A stretch of 34,788 nt of DNA, from assembly GCA_013153395.1 (NCBI GenBank), contig JAADEL010000007.1:1-34788 (forward strand), in the 5' to 3' direction. The notes under the pieces are model-generated. The model worked only from the letters and a program-made list of their open reading frames with translations, did no database searches and had not been told where the DNA came from. Each line of letters starts with the position of its first letter. The first letter of the stretch is position 1. Shown one piece after another: positions 18,804 to 28,118 of the stretch. The translations under genes were made by a program, and so were the position numbers. The stretch is from Microcaldota archaeon (GTDB taxonomy: Archaea > Micrarchaeota > Micrarchaeia > Anstonellales > J096).

Positions 18804-19874
18804 ATGAAGGTAAAAGCACCCACCAATATAGCGGTTTTAAAGTATTGGGGAAAACATCCTTTGTGGGAGGAATATCATATCCCCAATAAGAGTTCTCTCT
18901 CCTTTACGGTAGAAGGGCTTTATACCGAGACAGAACTAGAAGTGGAGAAGGGAAACGGAGAGATAAGATTTGAGCTCAATGGCAGGGAGATCACTCCTGA
19001 CATGCCTGAGTTTGAGTATGTGGGCAAATTCCTGAAAAAAGTGTTCAAGATTGTTCCTGAGCTCAAGCACTACAATTACTATGTAAAATCCCACAACAAC
19101 TTTCCCACTGCAGCAGGATATGCTTCTTCAGCTTCGGGTTTTGCCGCCTTGGCTAAGGCCCTTCAAGTCACCTTCAGAGAGCTAGAGCCTCAAGTATATC
19201 AAAAGTATTTGGCGGATGAAAGAAAGCTCTCGGTGTTTGCCCGATTGGGAAGCGGGTCTGCTACCCGAAGCATACCTGAACAAGGAGGGTTTGTGGCATG
19301 GTGGAGAGGGCTGGATCCCCATTATCCTTATGGCCCTGAGGAGGTTACTCCCGCCACCTTTGAAAAGAATTTGTTTGCTAGCTATGCCGAGAGCTTGTTC
19401 CCTCCCGAACATTGGTCTGACCTCCGCATCATCTATACCCATGTAGAGAAGAAGGAGAAGAAGATAAAGTCCAGGGCGGGCATGAAGCAAACCGTAAAGA
19501 CCAATCCTGTATATTGGAGTTGGGTAGATTATGATGAGTATGTGCTCGCTCCTAAGCTAGTAGAAGCAGTAAGGGGGAAGGACTTCTCTACCTTTGCGGA
19601 AGTAGCAATTCAGGCTTCGGATGGTCTCCATGCGATGATGTATTATACCTATCCTCGTATCCGATATTTGAATGATACATCCGAGGCCATTATTGAAAAG
19701 ATATTGGAGCTGAATCAAGAGGAGACTAAGGCCGCTTATACCTTTGATGCAGGCCCTAACGCCATTGTATTTACGTTGGCTCCTTATGAGAATGAGGTCC
19801 TATCTTCCTTGAAGGAGGTGGTGGAGGATGTTTATGTTACTAGGCCCGGCAAGGGTCCTGAGGTGATAGAATGA
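18804..19874 (+). CDS. mvaD: Diphosphomevalonate decarboxylase
   Basis: APTNIAVLKYWGK, AAGYASSASGFAALA, SGSATRSIPEQGGFVAW, YTFDAGPNAI (catalytic Asp present). Confidence 0.9.
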   Translation: MKVKAPTNIAVLKYWGKHPLWEEYHIPNKSSLSFTVEGLYTETELEVEKGNGEIRFELNGREITPDMPEFEYVGKFLKKVFKIVPELKHYNYYVKSHNNFPTAAGYASSASGFAALAKALQVTFRELEPQVYQKYLADERKLSVFARLGSGSATRSIPEQGGFVAWWRGLDPHYPYGPEEVTPATFEKNLFASYAESLFPPEHWSDLRIIYTHVEKKEKKIKSRAGMKQTVKTNPVYWSWVDYDEYVLAPKLVEAVRGKDFSTFAEVAIQASDGLHAMMYYTYPRIRYLNDTSEAIIEKILELNQEETKAAYTFDAGPNAIVFTLAPYENEVLSSLKEVVEDVYVTRPGKGPEVIE

Positions 19875-21142
19875 AAGGTCCGAAGTTTAAAGATGGTGGA
19901 GAGCCTAAGCAGTGGTGGCTTACTAAGGAAACAATCTTAGTGCGTAAGGGTGACCAAATCAGGGTAGTTTCTTTCGATCTACTTAGCGATGAAAATAGGA
20001 TGGAGTGGATCAAAAAAGTAATGGATATGGCCGAGTGGTTAGTGAATTACTATGAGTGGGAGAAGAGAGAAGGAAAAAGAAAAAGCGCCCATGATGAAAC
20101 CCATATGCTCAATGTGGCGAAGGCAGCAGCAGAGTATGTGAAATACAAAAAGCCTAGGGGACATGGTCGCATCCTTTCTCTTGCTACATTAGCTGGTCTT
20201 ACCCATGATTTGGTAAGGGCTCCAAAGGAGGTAAATCGAGAATTGGGCACTAGCGATGGCTATATCACCGCAGAGGTCCTCCGTTATCTCCATGATGGAA
20301 AAGTAAAGAATCCTAAACTTCTGGAGACCGTAAAGGAAATAGTGGAGAAAAATTACAAATTAGGTCAATTGGGTAAGTTTCTACAAAAGTTTGAGAAAAA
20401 GAATATTGAAATAGTTGCCCGTGTAATAGAGAGAAATGAGGGAAAGGTAGAGGATATCTTGCGAGAAGTAGAGGGCTTGGATAATGAGATGGAAAAGCTG
20501 GTTTCCTTGGCCCTGATGTATGCCGATAAAGGAGTGGAAGGCATAGGCCCTAGAGTGGTTTATAGACGGGCTGCTTTCGTGTCAGGAGAACGATTCTTTA
20601 AAGGCGATTTGCAGAACCTCAAAGAAAACCTAGAAAAGGTGTTGGGCAAGGAGGTTTCTGAAGAAGAGGCGATGGTTGCTGCCTTTGTGTTTGAGTCCTT
20701 TAGGAGGATCTTCTCCTCAAAGAGCCTGGATGCCTTGCCTGATGATGAGATGTGGAAAAAGGTAAAGGAGTCCCGAGACTTTGAGATGGATGTTTTCAAG
20801 GGATTGGCAGGCTGGCTCATGGACCGTTGGGGAGTAAGGGATTATGAAGAACTCTTGGAGATAGCTAAAAAAGCTCAATATCCTGTTCTTCATGACAAGG
20901 ATTATCCCAAAGTAAAAGAACAATTGAAAAAGGTGGATGAAAAGAGGCCTCAGGCTAACGAGGATGCTGTTCATATGGTGCTGGCTATTGCCTATGGCGA
21001 GTTCCAACCCGAAAAAAGCATAGAGCATCTCAAGCAAGTAAAGGACCCTCGCTATAGCTCTCTGGCAAAGACAAGCACACCAGCAGCAAAGGAGGAGCTC
21101 TTACGAGAGATAAAGAACAATCTGGTTGCCAAGATGATGTGA
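19871..21142 (+). CDS. HD-domain protein of unknown function
   Basis: H...HD...D constellation: AHDETHMLNVAKAA, AGLTHDLVRAP, LMYADKG; 4-bp overlaps with both neighbours. Confidence 0.75.
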   Translation: MKGPKFKDGGEPKQWWLTKETILVRKGDQIRVVSFDLLSDENRMEWIKKVMDMAEWLVNYYEWEKREGKRKSAHDETHMLNVAKAAAEYVKYKKPRGHGRILSLATLAGLTHDLVRAPKEVNRELGTSDGYITAEVLRYLHDGKVKNPKLLETVKEIVEKNYKLGQLGKFLQKFEKKNIEIVARVIERNEGKVEDILREVEGLDNEMEKLVSLALMYADKGVEGIGPRVVYRRAAFVSGERFFKGDLQNLKENLEKVLGKEVSEEEAMVAAFVFESFRRIFSSKSLDALPDDEMWKKVKESRDFEMDVFKGLAGWLMDRWGVRDYEELLEIAKKAQYPVLHDKDYPKVKEQLKKVDEKRPQANEDAVHMVLAIAYGEFQPEKSIEHLKQVKDPRYSSLAKTSTPAAKEELLREIKNNLVAKMM

Positions 21143-22164
21143 GCATGATCCCCGGCAAGGTTCTTTTCTACGGAGGATATTCCGTATTGCTCAAAGGTCA
21201 TATCAGCCTAAGCATAGCAGTGGTGGATAAAGAGGGCAAAGGAGTAAGCTATCGCTGGGAGCACGGAGAAGAAAAGGTAGTTTCTCCTCAGTTTAACATA
21301 GATGGATTGCCTGAAGGTGCCTTGGTAACCATTGCCTATCAAACCGCCAAAGAATATCTCTCCTCCTGGGGCTGGCAAGAGACCACCGTTTATCTGGAAA
21401 ACAGCCCTATATTCGGCAAGCCTGGCGAAAAATCCGGACTGGGATCCTCGGCTGCGGCCACCGTAGCCACCATCTCCGCCCTGTTTGAAGCTCAAGGATA
21501 CCATTCCTATGCCCATGTCGAGACCATTCACAAGCTCTCTCAGATCGCATATGCCAAGTATGCAAAGAAGCTGGGGTCGGGGTTTGATATAGCTACCTCA
21601 AGCTTCCGCCGCACCATCATCTATAGACGTTATGACCCTGAGAGTGTGTCTTTGGAAAACTGGAAAGAGAGCATCCATCGTCCATGGCCTTGGCTTGAGG
21701 CAACTCCTGTTTCTCTCCCTGCCCAGATTCAGGTATTTAACATAAAAGGAGGCTCCACTAGCACTATCTCCGCAGTAAAGGCCTGGAAGGAGTGGAAGTC
21801 CAAGGAGCCAGAAGCCTTCAAGGAGCTTATGGCCCGGCAGAATGAGGCCGAAACAAAGGCCATAGAAGCCCTCCTGAGCGGGAACTGGGAAGAGGCAAGG
21901 AAATATACCCATGAGGCCCGAAAGGTCCATCAGGAGATGCAGGAAAGGATTTCCCGCTATGTCCAGGACTTTGAGCCCATCGAACCTCCTGAAATCACCC
22001 GCTTTATTGAGGAGGCCGAAAAAAGATATAACGTGATAGGGAGGGCTCCGGGCGCAGGAGGAAGGGATAGCGTGGCCTTTTTGGGCGATAGAAGATATCC
22101 TTTGGCCGAGGTTGCCAAGGAGCTGGGCCTAGATGTAGAGGAGATTGAGGTAAGGATGGTATGA
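21139..22164 (+). CDS. Phosphomevalonate kinase (GHMP, ERG8-like)
   Basis: IPGKVLFYGGYSVLL, KSGLGSSAAATVATISALF, LGSGFDIATSSF, GRAPGAGGRDSVAFL. Confidence 0.85.
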   Translation: MSMIPGKVLFYGGYSVLLKGHISLSIAVVDKEGKGVSYRWEHGEEKVVSPQFNIDGLPEGALVTIAYQTAKEYLSSWGWQETTVYLENSPIFGKPGEKSGLGSSAAATVATISALFEAQGYHSYAHVETIHKLSQIAYAKYAKKLGSGFDIATSSFRRTIIYRRYDPESVSLENWKESIHRPWPWLEATPVSLPAQIQVFNIKGGSTSTISAVKAWKEWKSKEPEAFKELMARQNEAETKAIEALLSGNWEEARKYTHEARKVHQEMQERISRYVQDFEPIEPPEITRFIEEAEKRYNVIGRAPGAGGRDSVAFLGDRRYPLAEVAKELGLDVEEIEVRMV

Positions 22165-23006
22165 TAGGAGAAGGATATGGGAAGGTAATTTTGTTTGGAG
22201 AGCATTTTGTGGTGCATGGAGCGCCCGCCCTTGCCTCCGGCCTCCCTGACATAAAAACGGTGCTGGACGTCGAGGAAGGAGAGTGGAATCTTGACCCCCA
22301 ATCCACCGAGGCCCTCTCTAACATCACCAAAGCCCTAGGTCTGGACAAGAGCTTTAGAATAAAATGGATAGAGCAGGTTCCACCTAGAGCTAACTTAGGT
22401 TCCTCAGCGGCTATGGCAGTGGCCTTTACCCGCGCTCTTGACAAGCTCTACAATCTAGGGTTAGATGACCAGAAGGTATTTGAACTTAGCTTTGAGGCAG
22501 AGAGGGTGTTTCATGGCAAGCCTTCAGGAGTGGATGGCGCCTGTGCCACCTATGGCCGCCCCATCCTTTATCAAAAAGGAAAGGAAATCCAGCTGCTGCC
22601 TTCGCCCGGCCTCCATCTCCTTATAATAAGTGCTCGAAAGAAGGACAAGAGCACCAAGGAGCTAGTAGAGCAATTCCAACATATCAAGGGAAAGACCCCT
22701 TTCTTCTCCCGTCTTTGGGATGAGTATATGTTTATCTTTGAAAGCGCGCTTCAGGCTATAGAAGAAAAAAATGTCCAGCTTTTAGGCAGATTGATGGACT
22801 ATAATCATAGCTTGCTCTCTTATTTTGACCTTACCACGCCCGAGATAGAGGAAATCCGAGAACAGGCAAAGGCCTACGGAGCCTTAGGAGCCAAGCTTAC
22901 TGGAGCGGGTAAAGGAGGAAATATTATCGCCTTGTTTCCTAGCAAAGAATTAGCCCTTGAGGCTCAGGAGAAGCTTCCTTGGAAAAGCTATTATTCCTTT
23001 ATTTAG
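22161..23006 (+). CDS. mvk: Mevalonate kinase
   Basis: GYGKVILFGEHFVVHGAPALA, PPRANLGSSAAMAVAF, GKPSGVDGACATYG, LTGAGKGGNIIALF. Confidence 0.92.
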   Translation: MIGEGYGKVILFGEHFVVHGAPALASGLPDIKTVLDVEEGEWNLDPQSTEALSNITKALGLDKSFRIKWIEQVPPRANLGSSAAMAVAFTRALDKLYNLGLDDQKVFELSFEAERVFHGKPSGVDGACATYGRPILYQKGKEIQLLPSPGLHLLIISARKKDKSTKELVEQFQHIKGKTPFFSRLWDEYMFIFESALQAIEEKNVQLLGRLMDYNHSLLSYFDLTTPEIEEIREQAKAYGALGAKLTGAGKGGNIIALFPSKELALEAQEKLPWKSYYSFI

Positions 23007-23359
23007 CACTCCTCCTTTTCCTTTTGCTCATACCAGATGCGCACTTGCTCCTCTTCGCTTAGGTCTTGGTCGCTAAAGAGCCAGGGCTTGCGATGCTTCT
23101 GCTTCTTCACAGAGGCTTGGAGCACCTCCTCTTCTTTTATCCCATACTTTAGGGTGACCCATGCCACGATGTTGAGGGCGTCCATGAGCACATCCCCTAG
23201 CTCGCATATGATTTCCTTCTTGTTCCCTGAGGCAAGGGCCTTTTCTAGCTCCTCTAGCTCCATCAACAACTGCTTTTTAAGGTCGGAGAAGGTGCGGCTG
23301 TGGAGCCATTTGTTCTTCTGCTTGTTGAGGAAGTAAATCTCCAGGTATTCTTTGAGCAT
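23003..23359 (-). CDS. MazG-like / all-alpha NTP pyrophosphohydrolase-like protein
   Basis: ELEELEKALASGNKKEIICELGDVLMDALNIVAWVTLKYGI (E..E ... E..D pattern). Start at 23359; the longer ORF call runs over divergent alaX. Confidence 0.7.
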   Translation of the reverse strand: MLKEYLEIYFLNKQKNKWLHSRTFSDLKKQLLMELEELEKALASGNKKEIICELGDVLMDALNIVAWVTLKYGIKEEEVLQASVKKQKHRKPWLFSDQDLSEEEQVRIWYEQKEKEEC

Positions 23360-23410
23360 CCCATAGTTTGCTCCTAAAGCCTTTAAACCCTTTATCCCTA
23401 TATAGCCACT

Positions 23411-24103
23411 ATGACCGAACCGCTCTATCTCAAAGACAGCTATCTCAAGGAATGTGAGGCCACCGTGGTCAAGGTAGATGGAAACAAGGTGATTTTGGAC
23501 AAAACCATCTTTTATCCCCGAGGAGGTGGCCAGCCCCACGACACCGGATATATAAACGATGCCAAGGTGATAGAGGTAAAGAAGGAAAATGGCGAGATTG
23601 TGCATGTGGTAGAGGGCAGCCCTCCTAAAGAAGGGGAGAAGGTGCGATGTAAGCTGGATTGGGAGAGGAGGTATAAGCTCATGAGAATGCATACCGCCGC
23701 CCATGTGCTCGCCTCTGTATTTTACAAAGACTATGGTGCCAAGATCACAGGTAACCAGCTAGGAGAGGAAAAGACCCGCTTTGATTTCAATGTGCCTGAC
23801 TTTAACCGGGAGCTATTGGAAGAGGCTGTCCAAAAGGCCAACACCCTCCTTCAGCAGGACCTGGAGCTCAAGATATATGAGCTTCCTCGCGAGGAAGCCC
23901 TGAAGATACCGGAGATTGTGAAGCTGGCAGGTGCTTTGCCTCCATCGCTAGAGCGTTTGCGCATTGTGGAGATTCCGGGGATTGATATACAGGCAGACGG
24001 AGGCACCCATGTTAGGAACCTTAGAGAGGTGGGTCAGATTAAGATCCTGAAGATGGAGAACAAAGGCAAGAACAACCGCCGGATCTACTTCACATTGGTT
24101 TAA
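23411..24103 (+). CDS. AlaX-type alanyl-tRNA editing protein
   Basis: FYPRGGGQPHDTGYI, MHTAAHVLASVF, TGNQLGEEKTRFDF, GGTHVRNLREVGQI. Confidence 0.9.
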   Translation: MTEPLYLKDSYLKECEATVVKVDGNKVILDKTIFYPRGGGQPHDTGYINDAKVIEVKKENGEIVHVVEGSPPKEGEKVRCKLDWERRYKLMRMHTAAHVLASVFYKDYGAKITGNQLGEEKTRFDFNVPDFNRELLEEAVQKANTLLQQDLELKIYELPREEALKIPEIVKLAGALPPSLERLRIVEIPGIDIQADGGTHVRNLREVGQIKILKMENKGKNNRRIYFTLV

Positions 24104-24127
24104 ATTATGTTGGGGTGTATATAGCCT

Positions 24128-24754
24128 GTGTTATCCAAAGAAGCTCGACAACTCTTGCTCAAAGAAGGCTTTCAGATATACAAAATCAAAGACAACCTCT
24201 ATGTGCTGCTAAAGGAAGAAAGCCCTCAAAAGAGCAACAAAGAAAAGGAAATGGATTTGCTCTGGAAGATATCCAAGATGGACTACAAAGAGCGCCACAT
24301 CAACAAGGTAAGGAAAAAGCTCACGCCCGAGGAAAGGAAAATGTTGGATAGCATGCTCAAGCGCAAGGTGATCTATCTCAACAAAGACATCATTGCCTTT
24401 CCTGCCCAACTCTACGAGCAGCTTAAAGAACGCACCCGGATGAAATACCTAAAAGAAAAGGACCTGGATTATGATATCCTGACGCCTGACGAGTTCAAGG
24501 AATTCATGAAAAGACCCGATTATCAAAGCTATACCACGCTCTTAAACTATGATGGCCAAGTCTATGTGATAAAGACCAAGCTCCTACACCGCCTTTTAGA
24601 GAGGATAGCCAAGCTCAACATCCAGAAAACCACTCCCGAGCAGCTGGCCAAACAACTGGGCATCCCAGAGAAGCTAGCCCTCATAGTGCTCAGGATGATG
24701 GCGGAGCAAGGAGAGTTTGTGGAGAGCGAGCCCGGTGTCTATGAGAGAGTATAG
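24128..24754 (+). CDS. Hypothetical protein, possible C-terminal winged helix (208 aa)
   Basis: GTG-start ORF; C-terminal TTPEQLAKQLGIPEKLALIVLRMMAEQGEFVESEPGVYERV looks like a wHTH; overlaps next gene. Confidence 0.65.
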   Translation: MLSKEARQLLLKEGFQIYKIKDNLYVLLKEESPQKSNKEKEMDLLWKISKMDYKERHINKVRKKLTPEERKMLDSMLKRKVIYLNKDIIAFPAQLYEQLKERTRMKYLKEKDLDYDILTPDEFKEFMKRPDYQSYTTLLNYDGQVYVIKTKLLHRLLERIAKLNIQKTTPEQLAKQLGIPEKLALIVLRMMAEQGEFVESEPGVYERV

Positions 24755-25757
24755 GGTAAAGGATCCCATCCATGGGATGATATACTTTGACAAGGAGGAA
24801 AAATCCATCATTGACCATCCTCTTTTCCAACGCCTCCGCCGCATAAAGCAGCTGAGCTCCTCTTATTATGTTTATCCGGGTGCCAACCATACCCGTTTTG
24901 AGCACTCCTTAGGCGTAATGCATCTCTCAGGCCTGATTGCCCAACATCTCGGAGAGGATGAAAAGGAGGCCCGCCTCTATGGGCTTTTGCACGACATTGG
25001 GCATGTGGCCTTTTCCCATGACGGAGAGCATGTTCTCCAAAAGCTAGGCTATATCCAAGACCACGAGGACTTAGGAAAACGCTTGGCCGAAGAGGAGGGC
25101 TGGGAGATAAAGCCCAAGGACATTGTCTATTTTGAGTTTGGGAGCGACCGCCTCGATTACCTAAAAAGAGATGCCTACTATACCGGAGTGTCCTACGGCG
25201 TTATCGAGCTAGATAATCTCTTGGCTAACATGGCTCGAGACGGTCCCTACCTAGGAATAAAGGAAAAGGCCATCGAGAGTGCCGAATCTATGTTAATAGG
25301 TAGGCATATGATGTTCTCCGCCGTTTACTTTCATAAAACAGGAATTGTGGTAAGCGCGATGATTAGGAAGATGCTAGAAGAAGGCCTTCAAAAGGGCTGG
25401 ATTGATTTGGATGATTTGATATGGAAGGGTGATGAAATCATCCTAGACCGCCTAAGGAGGGAAGGAAGCCTCTGGGCCAAGCGCATCCTGGACAGAAAGC
25501 TTCTTAAGGTGCTTGCCCGCGTAAAAGATCTCACTTCTGACCAAAGGCAGGCTTTGGAAGAAAAAGGGATTTTGATATATTATATCGGCCGGCCGAAGAA
25601 GTATGATGGCCTTATCCTGACCAAAGAGGGGCCAAAGAAGATTGTGCAGGTATCCAAGCTAGCCCGTGCCCTCTATAGTGCTGAGGAAGATAAACAAGGT
25701 TATATTTTGATAGGTGAGCCCGACCAAAAGCCCCTGCTAGAAAAGGTGATAGGATGA
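24741..25757 (+). CDS. HD-domain phosphohydrolase (SAMHD1/dGTPase-like family)
   Basis: VKDPIHGMIYF, NHTRFEHSLGVMHL, GLLHDIGHVAFSHDGE, FGSDRLDYLKRD. Confidence 0.9.
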   Translation: MREYRVKDPIHGMIYFDKEEKSIIDHPLFQRLRRIKQLSSSYYVYPGANHTRFEHSLGVMHLSGLIAQHLGEDEKEARLYGLLHDIGHVAFSHDGEHVLQKLGYIQDHEDLGKRLAEEEGWEIKPKDIVYFEFGSDRLDYLKRDAYYTGVSYGVIELDNLLANMARDGPYLGIKEKAIESAESMLIGRHMMFSAVYFHKTGIVVSAMIRKMLEEGLQKGWIDLDDLIWKGDEIILDRLRREGSLWAKRILDRKLLKVLARVKDLTSDQRQALEEKGILIYYIGRPKKYDGLILTKEGPKKIVQVSKLARALYSAEEDKQGYILIGEPDQKPLLEKVIG

Positions 25758-26662
25758 GGTTGTTGTTCTCCTACCAAGAAACACCCGCCAACTTCTATTA
25801 TGAGACCAAGCTAGAGATTGATCACTCCATATGGGCAGAGGGAACGCTTTTTGTGAATGAGCTTAACTGGGAATATGCCAAAGCCCATTATAAAGGTCCT
25901 ATCAAACCCATAAAGGAATTCCGGGATTTTATAAGGGGGCAGGAGGTAGAGGTGCCCTTTGAGGATATAAATGCCCGCACCTTTGCTTTTTTAAAAAAGT
26001 ATGCGGCCCAAGTTAAGGATAACACTGAGGAATATCTCCTGCGCCGGATGAAAAAGACGGTGCAAGAGTGCAGATACATCGAAAGGGCCCATCGTGAGAG
26101 TGTAGAGCTTCTTTCCGAGCTCGAGGGAAAAACCGAGCTAGAACTCTACTTCCATCTAAAGCAAAGGGCCCTTGCCCGTCAGAGGGAGCTTGCCTTTGAT
26201 CCCATGGTAGCAAGCTTAGAGAATGCCCGTTTTCCCCATTATCGCCCTCAAAAAGTGCGTTTAAAGGGCTATCTGGTGGATTTTGGGCTGGAGTATAAAC
26301 GCTATAAAGCGGATATCACCGAGACCACCCCTATAACACCTTCTCAAAAGGCCACCTATGCCAAGCTCCAAAAGGCCTATGATAAAATCATAGATAGGCT
26401 TTATCCGGGCATGCTAGGAAAGGAGGTAGATGCCCTTTATAAAAAGATATTTAAAGAACTGGGATTGCCTGAGATGCCCCATCTTATCGGTCATGGCATC
26501 GGGCTTGAGCTGCACGAGTATCCTCGCCTTGACAAAGAATCCGAACACGAGCTCAAGCGAGTAGCAATAGCCATCGAACCCGGTTATTATGGGAAGAAGT
26601 GGGGCATGAGGTATGAACGAAATGTTTTGATATCCTCCCGCACTGTCAAAGATCTAAGGTGA
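25754..26662 (+). CDS. M24-family (Xaa-Pro peptidase-like) metallopeptidase
   Basis: VDFG, YKADITET, GHGIGLELHE, IEPGYY, RYERNV carry the five metal ligands. Confidence 0.85.
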   Translation: MRLLFSYQETPANFYYETKLEIDHSIWAEGTLFVNELNWEYAKAHYKGPIKPIKEFRDFIRGQEVEVPFEDINARTFAFLKKYAAQVKDNTEEYLLRRMKKTVQECRYIERAHRESVELLSELEGKTELELYFHLKQRALARQRELAFDPMVASLENARFPHYRPQKVRLKGYLVDFGLEYKRYKADITETTPITPSQKATYAKLQKAYDKIIDRLYPGMLGKEVDALYKKIFKELGLPEMPHLIGHGIGLELHEYPRLDKESEHELKRVAIAIEPGYYGKKWGMRYERNVLISSRTVKDLR

Positions 26663-27026
26663 TGCTTACTTTGTGAGGTTGATACTCAAACCCAAAGTAG
26701 GTGGCTGCTTTTACCTTGTTGGCCGGATATTGTGGAACATAGTAAATCCTTAAACGGGCCTTCCAAGGCTCTATAGAGAGGACCTCGGCTTTTGTGGGAG
26801 TGATGCCTTCGCTCTCCGCCAGCGCAATAACCTTGTTCAAGAGCTCTACAAAGAACATCCGGGCATTGGGGGCCTCATGCTCCAATATCAAGCTTTCCTT
26901 TCCTTCTTTGCCCTCTGCCCCCATCAGCACAAACAACCCCTTCAGGAGCTCCTCGGTAAGCTCCCTGAGGTCTCTTCCCTCTGCATAGAGAATAAGGTCG
27001 GCAGTATGGTCCTTAAACTCAAACAT
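26646..27026 (-). CDS. Archease
   Basis: MFEFKDHTADLILYAEG, LRIYYVP, KAATYFGFEY; ORF extends to 27032. Confidence 0.9.
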   Translation of the reverse strand: MFEFKDHTADLILYAEGRDLRELTEELLKGLFVLMGAEGKEGKESLILEHEAPNARMFFVELLNKVIALAESEGITPTKAEVLSIEPWKARLRIYYVPQYPANKVKAATYFGFEYQPHKVSITLDL

Positions 27027-27441
27027 CGCCAAAATAATCCTTGTAATAAGGGCCTATCACTAGGTAGGTGCGCTTGCCTTGCTTCTCCATCTTGAGAAAG
27101 CCCCGGTTGATGAGGTCCTCGAGCTCATGGGATTTGAGTTTTTTGCTTGCCTCTGACTTCAATATCCTTTTCTCGGCCTTCACTAGGGCAAGCAGCTTGA
27201 GCTGAGCCTTTGTCAGGTCTCTTTGATGGAAGTATTTTCTCACCTCGGGCACCAAGCTGGGCTTTATGGTCATCACCAGCCGATTTCCCTCTTTCTTCAC
27301 ATAGAAAGAGAGCTCTTTATATTGGTCATTCAGAGCATTCATCAAACCTTCCACATCCTCAATGCCCAGTGCCTTAATATCCTCTATGGCAAGTCCTTCG
27401 GGCTTCAGGAACAGCAATGCCTCAACTACTCTCTCCTTCAT
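27019..27441 (-). CDS. scpB: Segregation and condensation protein B
   Basis: VVEALLFLKPEGLAIEDIK..., two winged-helix-like segments, overlaps scpA. Confidence 0.85.
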   Translation of the reverse strand: MKERVVEALLFLKPEGLAIEDIKALGIEDVEGLMNALNDQYKELSFYVKKEGNRLVMTIKPSLVPEVRKYFHQRDLTKAQLKLLALVKAEKRILKSEASKKLKSHELEDLINRGFLKMEKQGKRTYLVIGPYYKDYFGDV

Positions 27442-28048
27442 TCAACCACCTTATGAAGATATCCTCAAAGGGATGCTCTTGCTCAAACATGATTTTGCCC
27501 TCGTTGGCCAGCAGCAGCACAAACAAAAAATTCTTGAGCCTATCGCCGGGCAGTTGGGAGAGGTAAAAGGCTTTTCCTTTTATGAGCTGCTCAAAGGCGG
27601 CCAGCTCCTTTTCAAAGAAGTCAGGTTCTAGTTCATAGACCTCGGCAGGCTGGGTGGCAGCCGGGGCTCTTTGAACGCTCTTTCTCTTGCGCTTGTGCTT
27701 TTTCAGGGTTTTTTCCACCAAGGTAATAAGCTCATCCAGCGTGATAGGAAGCTTTCTCCTCCTTCTCACTAGCGGAGGCTCCTCCCTAATCTCCATGCCT
27801 TGGTCATCGTAGATAGGCTCTGGCTCGGGCAACTCCAAGAACATGGCCTTGTATTTAAGCAATATAGCATAGGCCAATATGAGGTTAGAGGGAATGGAAA
27901 AATCCTTGTAGGCCTCCAACCTCTCCTTAAATCTTGTTAAAAGAACCTCAAGGTCAATATCCCAAGGGTCCAATTTATTGGTAATTACCAAATCCACAAG
28001 CATGGTTTTCCAGTTGGGCTCCCTGACCAAGCTCTCTAGATTAATCAC
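27422..28048 (-). CDS. scpA: Segregation and condensation protein A (kleisin)
   Basis: LVDLVITNKLDPWDIDLEVLLTRFKERL, NLILAYAILLKYKAMFL. Confidence 0.9.
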   Translation of the reverse strand: MINLESLVREPNWKTMLVDLVITNKLDPWDIDLEVLLTRFKERLEAYKDFSIPSNLILAYAILLKYKAMFLELPEPEPIYDDQGMEIREEPPLVRRRRKLPITLDELITLVEKTLKKHKRKRKSVQRAPAATQPAEVYELEPDFFEKELAAFEQLIKGKAFYLSQLPGDRLKNFLFVLLLANEGKIMFEQEHPFEDIFIRWLNEGESS

Positions 28049-28118
28049 GCTAATATAGGAGGAAGAGGATTTAAAAAGGCTAACATATGTTTATAAATGG
28101 TTAGTTGTGTAAATAATC

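Noticed and set aside
23360-23704. N-terminal extension of the minus-strand ORF 23003-23704
   Set aside because: Runs antisense through alaX; MazG-like similarity begins after the internal ATG at 23359.
23990-24030. AlaX editing motif reads ADGGTH rather than CGGTH (possible lost metal ligand)
   Set aside because: May be a normal variant among archaeal AlaX proteins; I cannot verify this without an alignment, so not reported as a finding.
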